A stretch of 64,000 bases of DNA from contig JAFCGF010000001.1 in assembly GCA_017608295.1 (NCBI GenBank), positions 356,655 through 420,654 of the forward strand, given 5' to 3'. The DNA comes from Candidatus Woesearchaeota archaeon. Lineage in GTDB: Archaea; Nanoarchaeota; Nanoarchaeia; Woesearchaeales; JAGVZT01. Each line of letters begins with the position of its first letter. Positions within the stretch are counted from its first letter, which is position 1. Of the stretch, positions 52,177 to 60,015 are shown piece by piece. Under the pieces are notes generated by a model. That model worked only from the letters and a program-made list of their open reading frames with translations. It did no database searches and had not been told where the DNA came from. Both the position numbers and the translations under genes were made by a program.

Positions 52177-52806
52177 ATGTTCACACCAAAAGAACTCAGG
52201 ATACTGGACCGGTTTAGGAAAGAGCCCTTCGCTAATTATACAATTAGGGAAATCATGCTGAAACTGAAAACAAAGTCCTATAGCTGGACTCATGCAACAG
52301 TCAGGAAACTCGAGAAGGAGAATATCCTCACTCTTGAAAGAAAAGGCCCGAGCCAGCTCTGCACACTCAACCTCAATGAGCAGAAGGCCATAACATATCT
52401 CAGTATGCTCGAAGAACTTTCGACTCAACGCAGGAAAATTCCGAATCTTAGCGAGATACTCTCTTTAATGCCTTTTGATTTTCATATTCTCATTATCACA
52501 GGAAGCTACGCTGAAGGCACATTCACCGATGAATCAGACTTAGATGTTGTGGTTGTCCTGGAGAGCAAGGAAGAACGGAAATGGCTGCTCAACAGACTCT
52601 TAAGCAAGGGGAACCTTATGATTCCACAGCTGCATCCCTATGTATTTACAAGGGAAGAATTTATAGAGATGCTTACCAACAGGGAAGCGAATTATGGCAA
52701 GGAGATAGAGCGGAAACATCTCGTGGTCTCAGGCGCAGAGTTATATTTCCGGCTGGTGAGGGAGGCGGTCCGTGATGGGTACCGCCGTGAACCAGTATGT
52801 GGATAG
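52177..52806 (+). CDS. Winged-helix nucleotidyltransferase (MNT-type antitoxin)
   Basis: A 209-residue protein. An N-terminal winged-helix part (FTPKELRILDRFRKEPFANY, ATVRKLEKENILTLERKG) is followed by a minimal nucleotidyltransferase domain with GSYAEGTFTDESDLDVVVVL, the GSx..DxD catalytic pattern. It overlaps the downstream HEPN gene by 32 bases, so the two are co-translated. In known MNT-HEPN pairs the enzyme AMPylates the HEPN toxin. A small palindrome AGAATAATTCT (52146-52156) near the promoter may be its operator. Confidence 0.87.
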   Translation: MFTPKELRILDRFRKEPFANYTIREIMLKLKTKSYSWTHATVRKLEKENILTLERKGPSQLCTLNLNEQKAITYLSMLEELSTQRRKIPNLSEILSLMPFDFHILIITGSYAEGTFTDESDLDVVVVLESKEERKWLLNRLLSKGNLMIPQLHPYVFTREEFIEMLTNREANYGKEIERKHLVVSGAELYFRLVREAVRDGYRREPVCG

Positions 52807-53269
52807 GGCAGAAAATGAGTTGAGGCTCTCTATTGTCCTGAGAAATCTTTCCCAATCAGGCATCCGAGTAGAGTTGGGAGCCCTGAAAGAGGATACATTT
52901 TATAGCGCAGCCATCTCTCATGCATACTATGCGATATTCTATTCAGCGAAAGCGATTCTGCTCTCGGTATACATAAAGACCGCTGCTCCAGGGGTGCATC
53001 AGAGGACACTTGAGCAATTCAAGAAGCACTTTGTTGATTCTGGAAAGCTAGATGTTGAACTCTTGAGAATCTACAGGAAGATGATTATCCGTGCAGATGG
53101 ACTCCTCGGGTTGTTCCAGTTGGAGAAAGCGAAACGGGGCACATTCACCTATAAAGCAATCCCCCAAGCGAATCTTGAGCCAGCGGACGAATCAATGGGG
53201 AACGCGGAGACTTTCGTCAGATCTATTAAATTAGTTCTTGAAAAAAAAGAAAGAAAAAAAAGAAAATAA
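52775..53269 (+). CDS. HEPN-domain protein of MNT pair
   Basis: A 164-residue helical protein. RAENELRLSIVL and ISHAYYAIFYSAKAILLS are typical HEPN helices of the UPF0332 type. Near the C-terminus KRGTFTYKAIPQANLEPA replaces the usual RxxADY/H motif; the same R-G-x-F-T-Y pattern occurs in the HEPN protein at 62394, so the two are paralogues. ATG 52775 has GGAGG nine bases upstream and lies inside the nucleotidyltransferase gene. Likely a toxin RNase or its inactive relative. Confidence 0.84.
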   Translation: MGTAVNQYVDRAENELRLSIVLRNLSQSGIRVELGALKEDTFYSAAISHAYYAIFYSAKAILLSVYIKTAAPGVHQRTLEQFKKHFVDSGKLDVELLRIYRKMIIRADGLLGLFQLEKAKRGTFTYKAIPQANLEPADESMGNAETFVRSIKLVLEKKERKKRK

Positions 53270-53285
53270 AATTTAGCGGACGTGC

Positions 53286-54074
53286 TTAGTCCTTTCTGCT
53301 TGTCTTACCGAGAAGGAACACAACAAGCAGGACAATCACCAAAGCGCCGACCAACAGCCAGACCTTGGGGATCTTGCCAGCGTCGCCGAGGTCAATGAGC
53401 TCGCTGCTTGCGCAGTGAGTCTTACCCTCAGGACAGGCAGGTTCCACAGCGCCAGGGCTGGAGAAAGGCACAGTCTTGTCCAGGCGGATCTCGCGGTAAT
53501 CGCGGTCTTCCGCTGAGTCGATGTAGTCGCCATTCATCTTCAAGTACTGGCGTACTTCAGATGTGACAGTCTTATCGACAGTTGTTGTAACCTCTTCAGT
53601 CACCGCGACTCCGTCTGCATCGACAGTGGGGTTACCCTCGTCGTCCAGAACAGGCTCCGTTGTGGTGACTTCCTCAGTCACAATCTCCTCGACTTCGTTC
53701 ACCTTGAAGGGGATGTACTTGACATAACATCCAGTTCTCTTGTCCCCTGCGGTGTCGGCTTCGATGGTTATGGTCATGGCTTCCTGTGAGGGTCCGACAT
53801 CCATTACGAATTTCGGGCTCACATACTGGGCTCCAGAACCCATACCTACGCCGTATGTCGATGTGACAATGGCATCGTCCGGGCTCTTGCACCACAGGAA
53901 TCCTTCCATCTCGTGGCCGAGGTTTGTGTTTACTATGTCGAAGATCAGCTCTGCGCTCTTTTCCTTGGCAATACCAGGGTTTGTGCGCTTCAACTGAACC
54001 GACAGCTGCGCTGATGCGGTACTAAGCATCATCAGCGATAGCACGGCTAACACTAAAAGTGCTTTTTTATTCAC
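53286..54074 (-). CDS. Secreted protein with C-terminal membrane anchor
   Basis: A 262-residue protein. A signal peptide (ALLVLAVLSLMMLSTASA) and a C-terminal membrane helix (VWLLVGALVIVLLVVFLLG) with a short basic tail place it on the outer surface. The outside part is beta-rich, with a Thr/Glu/Val-rich spacer (EEVTTTEPVLDDEGNPTVDA) and four Cys. No enzyme motif. Its promoter carries a 20-base palindrome upstream of the TATA box. It may be an abundant surface protein; S-layer function is speculative. Confidence 0.82.
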   Translation of the reverse strand: MNKKALLVLAVLSLMMLSTASAQLSVQLKRTNPGIAKEKSAELIFDIVNTNLGHEMEGFLWCKSPDDAIVTSTYGVGMGSGAQYVSPKFVMDVGPSQEAMTITIEADTAGDKRTGCYVKYIPFKVNEVEEIVTEEVTTTEPVLDDEGNPTVDADGVAVTEEVTTTVDKTVTSEVRQYLKMNGDYIDSAEDRDYREIRLDKTVPFSSPGAVEPACPEGKTHCASSELIDLGDAGKIPKVWLLVGALVIVLLVVFLLGKTSRKD

Positions 54075-54100
54075 TCTCTATCACCTCGCTGTTGCTAAAT

Positions 54101-54177
54101 GGCACCCTTGGGTGCCTTACTAGGAGTCCATTTGGAAGAGACGCTTTATATTATTTTCCTGAAACAATTGTTTCAGG
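54101..54177 (-). promoter_or_regulatory. Promoter of the surface-protein gene with palindrome and leader hairpin
   Basis: Read leftward: a perfect palindrome CCTGAAACAATTGTTTCAGG (54158-54177), then a TATA-like ATAATATAAAG (about 54145-54155), then a leader with hairpin GGCACCC/GGGTGCC (54101-54116) and GAGGTGAT before the start at 54074. The palindrome abuts the BRE position, which suits an archaeal activator or repressor. The membrane-tethered winged-helix protein encoded next door is a candidate. Confidence 0.6.
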
Positions 54178-54253
54178 TAAGATGACATAACCTGATTCAT
54201 GTATAAAACTAGGGAACAATGCGCCTTTTTATCCGCAGAATTGTACAGAACTC

Positions 54254-55135
54254 TTATTTCCTGCTGAAGTTGTCGCTTAGAGTGATAAGGGTGGCTGTCC
54301 CGAAGTCCCGGCACACGATGAGGCTCTTCTCGCTTAGCCGCTTCACAGCCCGCGACACAGATGCCTTGCTTAGCCCGGTCTCTTTGGCTAATTGTATCTG
54401 AGTCCGCTCCTTGTCGGACTCAATCAGTGCCTCCATCACGGCGCGTTCCTTATTGTCCAGGGCAGAGAGGATGTCCTTTTTCGCAGGAGACACTTTCCTG
54501 AGATACCTGTTATAGATAAACACGAGCAGGATGCCGGCCAGGATAATCAGTAAAATAATGGCAAGCACGCCATCAACATTACTGTCACGGTTGTAGATGA
54601 AGGCAGACTTCGGCCCGAGGGAATAGCGGACCTCAAAGGGAGTGTCCAGTTCGACCGGGCGCCAGCCGATGTACATGCCCTCATTGTCTGAATAGATGAT
54701 GCCACCCTCAGTATATGAGATTACTGCTGCCTGCGAGGGAATCGAGACCACAACAGCGAGCTCATCAGCAGACCAGAATGGATGGCTCAGGTCAAGGCTC
54801 ACCATCCATTCGTCCCCTATCTTTGACGTCATGGAAGCGGTCTGGTAACGGAGCTCCAGCGGATAGCCCGCTTCTTCGCGGGAATTCTTCACGATGAGCT
54901 CGCCCTCAAGGGCTGCAAACCTCAATACAGAAGTGTCGTCATTCACGCTCACGAACTCAGGATTCACAGCAGGAATGGTTATCGTATCCTGCTCCCGCGA
55001 GTCTATCACAAGCTGCGCCCTCACCTCGGCGATGCCGTCAGGCCACACCTCAACAGTCAAACTTGAATCAGGAGCAGCACACACTGCAGAAGAGAGCACA
55101 CACATCAATAATAATACAATAAGCACGCGCCTCAT
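54254..55135 (-). CDS. Membrane-tethered winged-helix transcription regulator
   Basis: A 293-residue one-component sensor. It has a signal peptide (VLIVLLLMCVLSSAVCA), an outside beta-rich domain of about 170 residues, a membrane helix (GVLAIILLIILAGILLVFIY) near 200, and a cytosolic winged helix (ILSALDNKERAVMEALIESD, TQIQLAKETGLSKASVSRAV, then RLSEKSLIV). Such proteins are common in archaea and read surface conditions directly to DNA. It is divergent in function, not direction, from its neighbours: all genes 53286-59043 read leftward. It overlaps the next upstream gene by one base. Confidence 0.87.
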   Translation of the reverse strand: MRRVLIVLLLMCVLSSAVCAAPDSSLTVEVWPDGIAEVRAQLVIDSREQDTITIPAVNPEFVSVNDDTSVLRFAALEGELIVKNSREEAGYPLELRYQTASMTSKIGDEWMVSLDLSHPFWSADELAVVVSIPSQAAVISYTEGGIIYSDNEGMYIGWRPVELDTPFEVRYSLGPKSAFIYNRDSNVDGVLAIILLIILAGILLVFIYNRYLRKVSPAKKDILSALDNKERAVMEALIESDKERTQIQLAKETGLSKASVSRAVKRLSEKSLIVCRDFGTATLITLSDNFSRK

Positions 55136-55833
55136 CAGTCCTTCACCCGTATCACAAAGGTCTTGAAGAGCATATCGTGCAGGCCCTGCTTGTACTTATG
55201 TGCGGCAATCATCCCGACACCAAATAATGTGGCGATGCTCGCCAATGCCAGGGCGAAACGTAACCCTCCTTTGAGAATGCCAACAACATGCCCGTCAGTG
55301 TTAACAACTTTTATGCTGTATAGCTTCATTCCCAGTGTGGAGCCGTCAAGCCCGATAAGGAGGCTGTTGTAGATAATCAACAGCAGGGCCACGAAGCTCC
55401 AGAACAGGATGAAGTCGAGCCGTACACCGAGAATGACTCCAATTACCGCACCCACTGCCCCAAGGATGATGATGTCGGCGCCGAGGGCAAGCACCCTGAT
55501 GAAGAAGGGGGCATATTCAACATACGAAGAGCTCTTGTATAATGGATGCCCTTCTTTCATGTACTTTGCGAGAGATCGTTTCTTTGGGTTCTTCTGGAAT
55601 GAAACCTTGCAGCCAGGGCACACCTTATGCTTTTTTGTGAGGGGTGTGCCACAATCTGCGCAGTAGCTGTCGCAGCGGGGGCAGCGGATATGCTTGCCAA
55701 TCTTCACAAGCAGTGAGCCGCAGCTATCACAGGCTTTTTCCCCAATCCTGAAGCGCGCCAGCTTCGTGCCGCAGATGGGGCAGAAATCGTCCCCGGGAGT
55801 GACTGCAGTGGCGCATTCAGGGCAGTACTTCAT
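55135..55833 (-). CDS. Zinc-ribbon and RDD-domain membrane protein
   Basis: A 232-residue protein. The N-terminal 85 residues contain three or four zinc-ribbon CxxC pairs (CPECA...CPICG, CDSCG...CPRC, CADCG...CPGC). The C-terminal part is an RDD membrane domain: FIRVLALGADIIILG, DGSTLGMKLYSIKVVN and LHDMLFKTFVI. RDD proteins are small membrane proteins of mostly unknown, sometimes ion-transport, function. Zinc ribbon plus RDD is a common archaeal and bacterial arrangement. It overlaps both neighbours by a few bases, so it is within an operon. Confidence 0.88.
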   Translation of the reverse strand: MKYCPECATAVTPGDDFCPICGTKLARFRIGEKACDSCGSLLVKIGKHIRCPRCDSYCADCGTPLTKKHKVCPGCKVSFQKNPKKRSLAKYMKEGHPLYKSSSYVEYAPFFIRVLALGADIIILGAVGAVIGVILGVRLDFILFWSFVALLLIIYNSLLIGLDGSTLGMKLYSIKVVNTDGHVVGILKGGLRFALALASIATLFGVGMIAAHKYKQGLHDMLFKTFVIRVKD

Positions 55834-56357
55834 GCCGCACCCCCAGTCGCGTTCACTGCTGTCTCATTTCCTTTCGTCCCTGAAAACAGCTTGATGATGG
55901 GCTGGAGGTCAGCACTATAGAAAATAATAAGCGTCAAAACCATTGCGCCGAGAATCGCGGGCATGAAAGGGTAGGCGCTCCTCCTCAGAAGCTTGGCGTA
56001 GATGATGCGCAGCACAATCTTGTCCACGACCCATACCAATACGAGAAAGACCCCAACATGCACTATAGGCAGCAGCGCCACTCCCGGCAGGACAGCGACA
56101 ATATCCCCCCACGCTGTCTTGATACCCACAATGCCGGTCCGCATGGCAAGGATGACAAAGGCACAGATGGCAATACGGACCATGAGCATGTCGTCCCCGT
56201 AATAGTCCTGGAAATAGAGCGCGGCGACAGCTATCGCAGCCCAGATATAAAGAAATGACCGGGATGCCTTCATCCGTATGAGGTCATCAAGAGTGGCGAC
56301 AGCGTACGTCCCCACGAGAAAGACCGCGGCAATGAGCATGAAATGGTCGGGAATCAT
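55830..56357 (-). CDS. Membrane protein, possibly prepilin-peptidase-like
   Basis: About 175 residues with five or six membrane helices. VATLDDLIRMKASRSFLYIW and TAWGDIVAVLPGVALLP recall the two Asp motifs of A24 prepilin/archaellin peptidases (DxR..P.. and GxGD), but the second reads WGD rather than GxGD and the first lacks the usual Arg-Ile-Pro. It may be a diverged or inactive relative. ATG 56357 is chosen since it follows the upstream stop directly; an ATG 36 bases further up would overlap that gene. Confidence 0.7.
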   Translation of the reverse strand: MIPDHFMLIAAVFLVGTYAVATLDDLIRMKASRSFLYIWAAIAVAALYFQDYYGDDMLMVRIAICAFVILAMRTGIVGIKTAWGDIVAVLPGVALLPIVHVGVFLVLVWVVDKIVLRIIYAKLLRRSAYPFMPAILGAMVLTLIIFYSADLQPIIKLFSGTKGNETAVNATGGAA

Positions 56358-56358
56358 A

Positions 56359-56940
56359 TTATTCTTCTGCCGCCCTGAGCTCCATCTGGACAATCCCGGT
56401 TATGAGACCATCAACTCTTGCTGGCATACCACCCGAATCAGTGTAGAGGATTGTCGCTTGGTGCTCGGCATACTGCCCTAGGCTGCCATACCCGCACTTC
56501 ATGAGGATGTTCGCCTTTTCACCAGCGATAAGCTCCTGATTGATGTCCGTGCCCTCGCATAGATCTGTGGTGATGTGCTCGATGATAATCGGCCTCCTCT
56601 TGTCATTCCTGAGTGAGAGGACAATAACGTTATCATGCACTACAGAATGCAGGCAGGTGAACTCCGCGTCGAACAGGCAGCGGTTCTCCTGTGTCCTTAT
56701 AGCGCCGACTGGGAGTGGCCTGTCCAAATCTCCGCGGCTATAAGCGAATATCGCGATGAAGAACACAACCGCTGATATCAGCATCATCACAACAAGCGCG
56801 AGCATCAGGACACTGAACCACGAGCCTCCGCCTGAGTCTTTCTTCTCTTCCGGCGCCTTGTGTACAGCCTCTGCCCCGCATTCGGGGCAGAACTCGTCAT
56901 CAGGCTTGAGCTTTGTCCCACATTCGATGCAATGGCTCAT
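56359..56940 (-). CDS. Zinc-ribbon single-pass membrane protein
   Basis: A 193-residue protein. An N-terminal zinc ribbon (CIECG...CPECG) lies in the cytoplasm, then comes a Gly/Ser linker, a membrane helix (FSVLMLALVVMMLISAVVFFIAIF), and an outside domain of 120 residues with four Cys that is probably beta-rich. It starts six bases after the large Cys-rich protein's stop. The zinc-ribbon/membrane layout repeats in three genes of this cluster. Function unknown. Confidence 0.8.
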   Translation of the reverse strand: MSHCIECGTKLKPDDEFCPECGAEAVHKAPEEKKDSGGGSWFSVLMLALVVMMLISAVVFFIAIFAYSRGDLDRPLPVGAIRTQENRCLFDAEFTCLHSVVHDNVIVLSLRNDKRRPIIIEHITTDLCEGTDINQELIAGEKANILMKCGYGSLGQYAEHQATILYTDSGGMPARVDGLITGIVQMELRAAEE

Positions 56941-56946
56941 CGTGCC

Positions 56947-59043
56947 TCACTTGGTGAACCTGATTTTTGCTCCGCACACTGTGCAGAATTTGACTTTATC
57001 CCTTAGCTTGTAGCCGCACTTGGTGCAGAACTTGCTCCTCTTCTTCTTCTTCTCGTCTTCTTCAGCCTGCTTTTTCCTCTGTTCCTCTGCAAGGGCTTCA
57101 TCCTTGAGCGCATCCACAAAGGAAAAATACTCCTCGCTGAAGTGCTGTGGCTCAAAGTCGAGGTCAAACTGTTCCTTCAGTTTCTTTAGGACAACTTTTG
57201 CAGACGGCGGCCTATTAGGATTGATATCTTCCTTGATTTTCTCGAGGGTGTGCTTGATGCGGTCCCTCTCGTGCTCAATGCGGCTCGCTTCATCTTCCTT
57301 GTGGTGGCGCTCCTGCTCCTCCTGCCTGAGCTGTTCTGCGAGCTTCTTCTTTTTCTCGTGGGCGTATTTCATGGCCGGAGCTGCGAAGTGGTAGCCCATC
57401 ACGATGATAAAGACCAGAGAGCCAAGGATAATGAAGACAGCAGGCCTAATGCCGCGCTTGCAGGCGCTCGCCGGCTCCTTGCAGGAGTAGGAGGCGAAGC
57501 CCTTGTCTTTTGGGCAGGGGCAGTCTCCGCAGCAGTTCTGGCTGCTTTCTCCCTCTGAGCAGATGCCGTCTCCGCAGGACGTGACAGTCAGGGTGAGTGG
57601 TGATATCTCTGAGATGGAGCGCTCCTTTCCGCTTTCCCCTACGATGTAGGTGACACTCGCCCCAATTTCGCCGACGCTTGCCCCTTCCCCTGTGAGAGTG
57701 ACAGTGACGTCTTCACGCCCTCGTTCTGAGATGATTCTAGAAATCTTGCACTGGTTGCCTGTGCAGTCCATGCCTGAGATGACACTTGTCATGGTCACTC
57801 CTGAGCCGAGGTTCAGCACAAGGTTCAGGTTCACAATCTCGTTGAGGCTGTTGTCTGCGCTCACCGTCACGTCAACCTGTTCTCCCTTTTCTATTTGGTC
57901 CTGGGTCTGTGTGAGCACCACAGTGAGTGCGTCGAGACAGGCGCCGTCAACAGTGCAGTATCCGCTCTTGCACTGGAAGTCGCATCCGCAGGCCTCGTTC
58001 GCTTCCTGTGACCTTTCCTTCTCGCAGTTCTTGGTCACTGTACAGGCAGCGTAGCCCTCGCTGCACCCGCAGGTGTTGTCCTGGCAGTACAGCTCTCCGC
58101 AGTCCTTGTTTACACGGGTTATGGGCTCTTCCTCGCCCTCGCAGTTGTTGTATGTGCAGGTTCCCTGGTGTTTCACGCCCTTCTCCAGCACCCTCCTATT
58201 GTCTGGCGCGCAGATGAATTCCCCGTTGTAGACGTCACGATCCTCGCAGTGGGCGTCAGTGACGCACTCGACACATACTGCATTGTGGCAGTAGGTGTCT
58301 GCGCAGGGGAAGTCAGCAGGACAGGTCGCGCAGTTCTCTCCTGAGTCATGCCTGTTGTTGCCGCAGAGTTTCACGCACCTGCCGCCTGCGCACTCCTCGT
58401 TCGAGGCGCACCCGCAGTCAGCGTGGCAGCCGCCGCAGTTCTCGTTCGCGTCGCACCTGCCGTTGCCACACCAGCTCTTGCACTGGCCACCGTCGCAGCG
58501 CTCATAGGTCCCGCATCCGCAGTCAGCGACGCAGCTGTAGCAGGTTTCGTCAGAGTCGCACCTGCCATTGCCGCACTTTATCTGGCATGCACCATTGACG
58601 CACTCATAATTGTATCCGCAACTCTGCACCCAGTTTCCCTGATTATCGCAGCTGTCAAACCAGTAGATAGCGCTTCCGACGCATCCCTTGTGGTCATTTG
58701 GAGTGCAGCTTCCGGTGAGGGTGAACGTTACAGTCTCACCTTCTCCGTCGACAGTATTGATATGGGCTGTCGACCCGTCGGTAAGAGTCCAGCTCTCCCC
58801 AGTGTATGTATTGGACAGGATTTCCCCATTGACAACCAGGGTGGCGACCGGTTCCATCCAGGCATCGTAGTCCACATTGGAGATAGACACCTCAAATGTC
58901 TTCCCGTTGTCTGAGTATGTGCTGCTGTCTCCTTCGTAGAGGTTTCCTGTCGTTGCTGCCCCTGCGAGCCCTGCTGAGGCAGCAAATATGATGAGTAGCA
59001 ATGTGAAGAACATTATCCTACGGCTTTTGTCTTTTTTGACCAT
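56947..59043 (-). CDS. Large Cys-rich surface protein with cytosolic zinc ribbon
   Basis: About 698 residues. A signal or anchor sequence (IMFFTLLLIIFAASAGLAGA) starts it. Residues 135-400 hold repeated Cys-rich units of the form CGNGRCDSDETCYSC.ADCGC, CGNGRCDANENCGGCHADCGC and CGNNRHDSGENCATC, likely disulfide or metal-binding repeats. An immunoglobulin-like beta domain (VDVTVSADNSL...) follows, then a further CGDGICSEGE unit. A membrane helix (AVFIILGSLVFIIVMGYHF) lies near 550. The cytosolic tail is a charged coiled coil ending in a zinc ribbon (CTKCG...CTVCG). Transmembrane coupling of an extracellular scaffold to a zinc ribbon is unusual. ATG 59043 is preferred over GTG 59052. Confidence 0.85.
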   Translation of the reverse strand: MVKKDKSRRIMFFTLLLIIFAASAGLAGAATTGNLYEGDSSTYSDNGKTFEVSISNVDYDAWMEPVATLVVNGEILSNTYTGESWTLTDGSTAHINTVDGEGETVTFTLTGSCTPNDHKGCVGSAIYWFDSCDNQGNWVQSCGYNYECVNGACQIKCGNGRCDSDETCYSCVADCGCGTYERCDGGQCKSWCGNGRCDANENCGGCHADCGCASNEECAGGRCVKLCGNNRHDSGENCATCPADFPCADTYCHNAVCVECVTDAHCEDRDVYNGEFICAPDNRRVLEKGVKHQGTCTYNNCEGEEEPITRVNKDCGELYCQDNTCGCSEGYAACTVTKNCEKERSQEANEACGCDFQCKSGYCTVDGACLDALTVVLTQTQDQIEKGEQVDVTVSADNSLNEIVNLNLVLNLGSGVTMTSVISGMDCTGNQCKISRIISERGREDVTVTLTGEGASVGEIGASVTYIVGESGKERSISEISPLTLTVTSCGDGICSEGESSQNCCGDCPCPKDKGFASYSCKEPASACKRGIRPAVFIILGSLVFIIVMGYHFAAPAMKYAHEKKKKLAEQLRQEEQERHHKEDEASRIEHERDRIKHTLEKIKEDINPNRPPSAKVVLKKLKEQFDLDFEPQHFSEEYFSFVDALKDEALAEEQRKKQAEEDEKKKKRSKFCTKCGYKLRDKVKFCTVCGAKIRFTK

Positions 59044-59163
59044 GATACTCACTGATTAGTCTTACAGCTATAATGCAGGGATTTCTGGGACATGACTCTA
59101 TTTAAAGCTTATGCCTCTCAACAAGCAGAGCGTTTTTATAGTGGTCTATTCTTCTTTTCTAGC

Positions 59164-60015
59164 ATGAATATCGCAGTCATCGCCACGACACCTGATGTCG
59201 CGAGTATGAACATCAGGAAGGCATTGCTTTCAGAGCTCCCCTTGAAAGAGATAGGTGAGCAATTCGACGGCCACCCAGTCCTCACATGCACAATCGGAGA
59301 GCGCGATATCCGTCTCTACACTTCGGAAAAGAGGTCAATCCACGCTGAACACATCGACCGGGAGCTTTCTGAGTCAGGCTTCATTCCAGGGATCATTATC
59401 TTCATCACGAAGCATCAGGGTGGTGCAGGCATCAAATCCTTGAGCTGCCACGCCCCCGGCAACTGGGATAAGGCAGAGATGGGCGGCACTCCGAAAATAC
59501 TGTGCCCAGCACCTGCATCCATGCTAAAAGTAGCTGCCATCGCACTGAAAGAAGAGTCCGAAAAGATGGAGTGGAGATTCTCACTAGAAGTGACGCACCA
59601 CGGGCCTGAACTTGAGACTCCAGTCATGTTCATGGAGATTGGCTCGACACCGGAAGAATGGCCAATCCCTGAGGCTGGAATCGCTGTTGCTCGTGCTGTC
59701 CGTACTGTCCTCGAGACACCCCATGAAGAGAAGCAGGCAGTCCTTCTCCTCGGCGGAGGGCATTACTCGCACTACGGAGAAAAGGTTCAGTTGCACAGCG
59801 GCTATGCGTGCGGCCACGCCTGCCCCAAGTTCATGCTTCCTTATCTCGACAGGGACATGCTTATGCAGGCTCTTGACAAGACGATATCTCCGGAAAAGCC
59901 CATAGTATTGCTCGATTGGAAAGGTCTCGGTCCAGATAAGGCAAGAATCCGTGATATGCTTGAGGAAGAAGGCATAGAGTGGAGCAGGTCAGACAAGTTC
60001 TTTAAACCCGCTTGA
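59164..60015 (+). CDS. dtdA: D-aminoacyl-tRNA deacylase, archaeal GEK1 type
   Basis: About 283 residues. This family (DTD2, GEK1) hydrolyses D-aminoacyl-tRNAs to prevent D-amino acid incorporation and is found in archaea and plants. Visible family motifs are CHAPGNWDKAEMGG, LEVTHHGPELETPVMFMEIGS, LLLGGGHYSHYGEKV and GHACPKFMLP; the His residues probably bind the metal. ATG 59164 is chosen because a TATA-like TTTTTATAG lies about 27 bases upstream; translation from 59092 would be too long. The end overlaps the convergent gene by 14 bases. Confidence 0.93.
   Translation: MNIAVIATTPDVASMNIRKALLSELPLKEIGEQFDGHPVLTCTIGERDIRLYTSEKRSIHAEHIDRELSESGFIPGIIIFITKHQGGAGIKSLSCHAPGNWDKAEMGGTPKILCPAPASMLKVAAIALKEESEKMEWRFSLEVTHHGPELETPVMFMEIGSTPEEWPIPEAGIAVARAVRTVLETPHEEKQAVLLLGGGHYSHYGEKVQLHSGYACGHACPKFMLPYLDRDMLMQALDKTISPEKPIVLLDWKGLGPDKARIRDMLEEEGIEWSRSDKFFKPA

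Noticed and set aside
51625..52428. Leftward 267-residue reading frame
   Set aside because: It is antisense to the phosphatidyltransferase and nucleotidyltransferase genes and crosses a promoter region.
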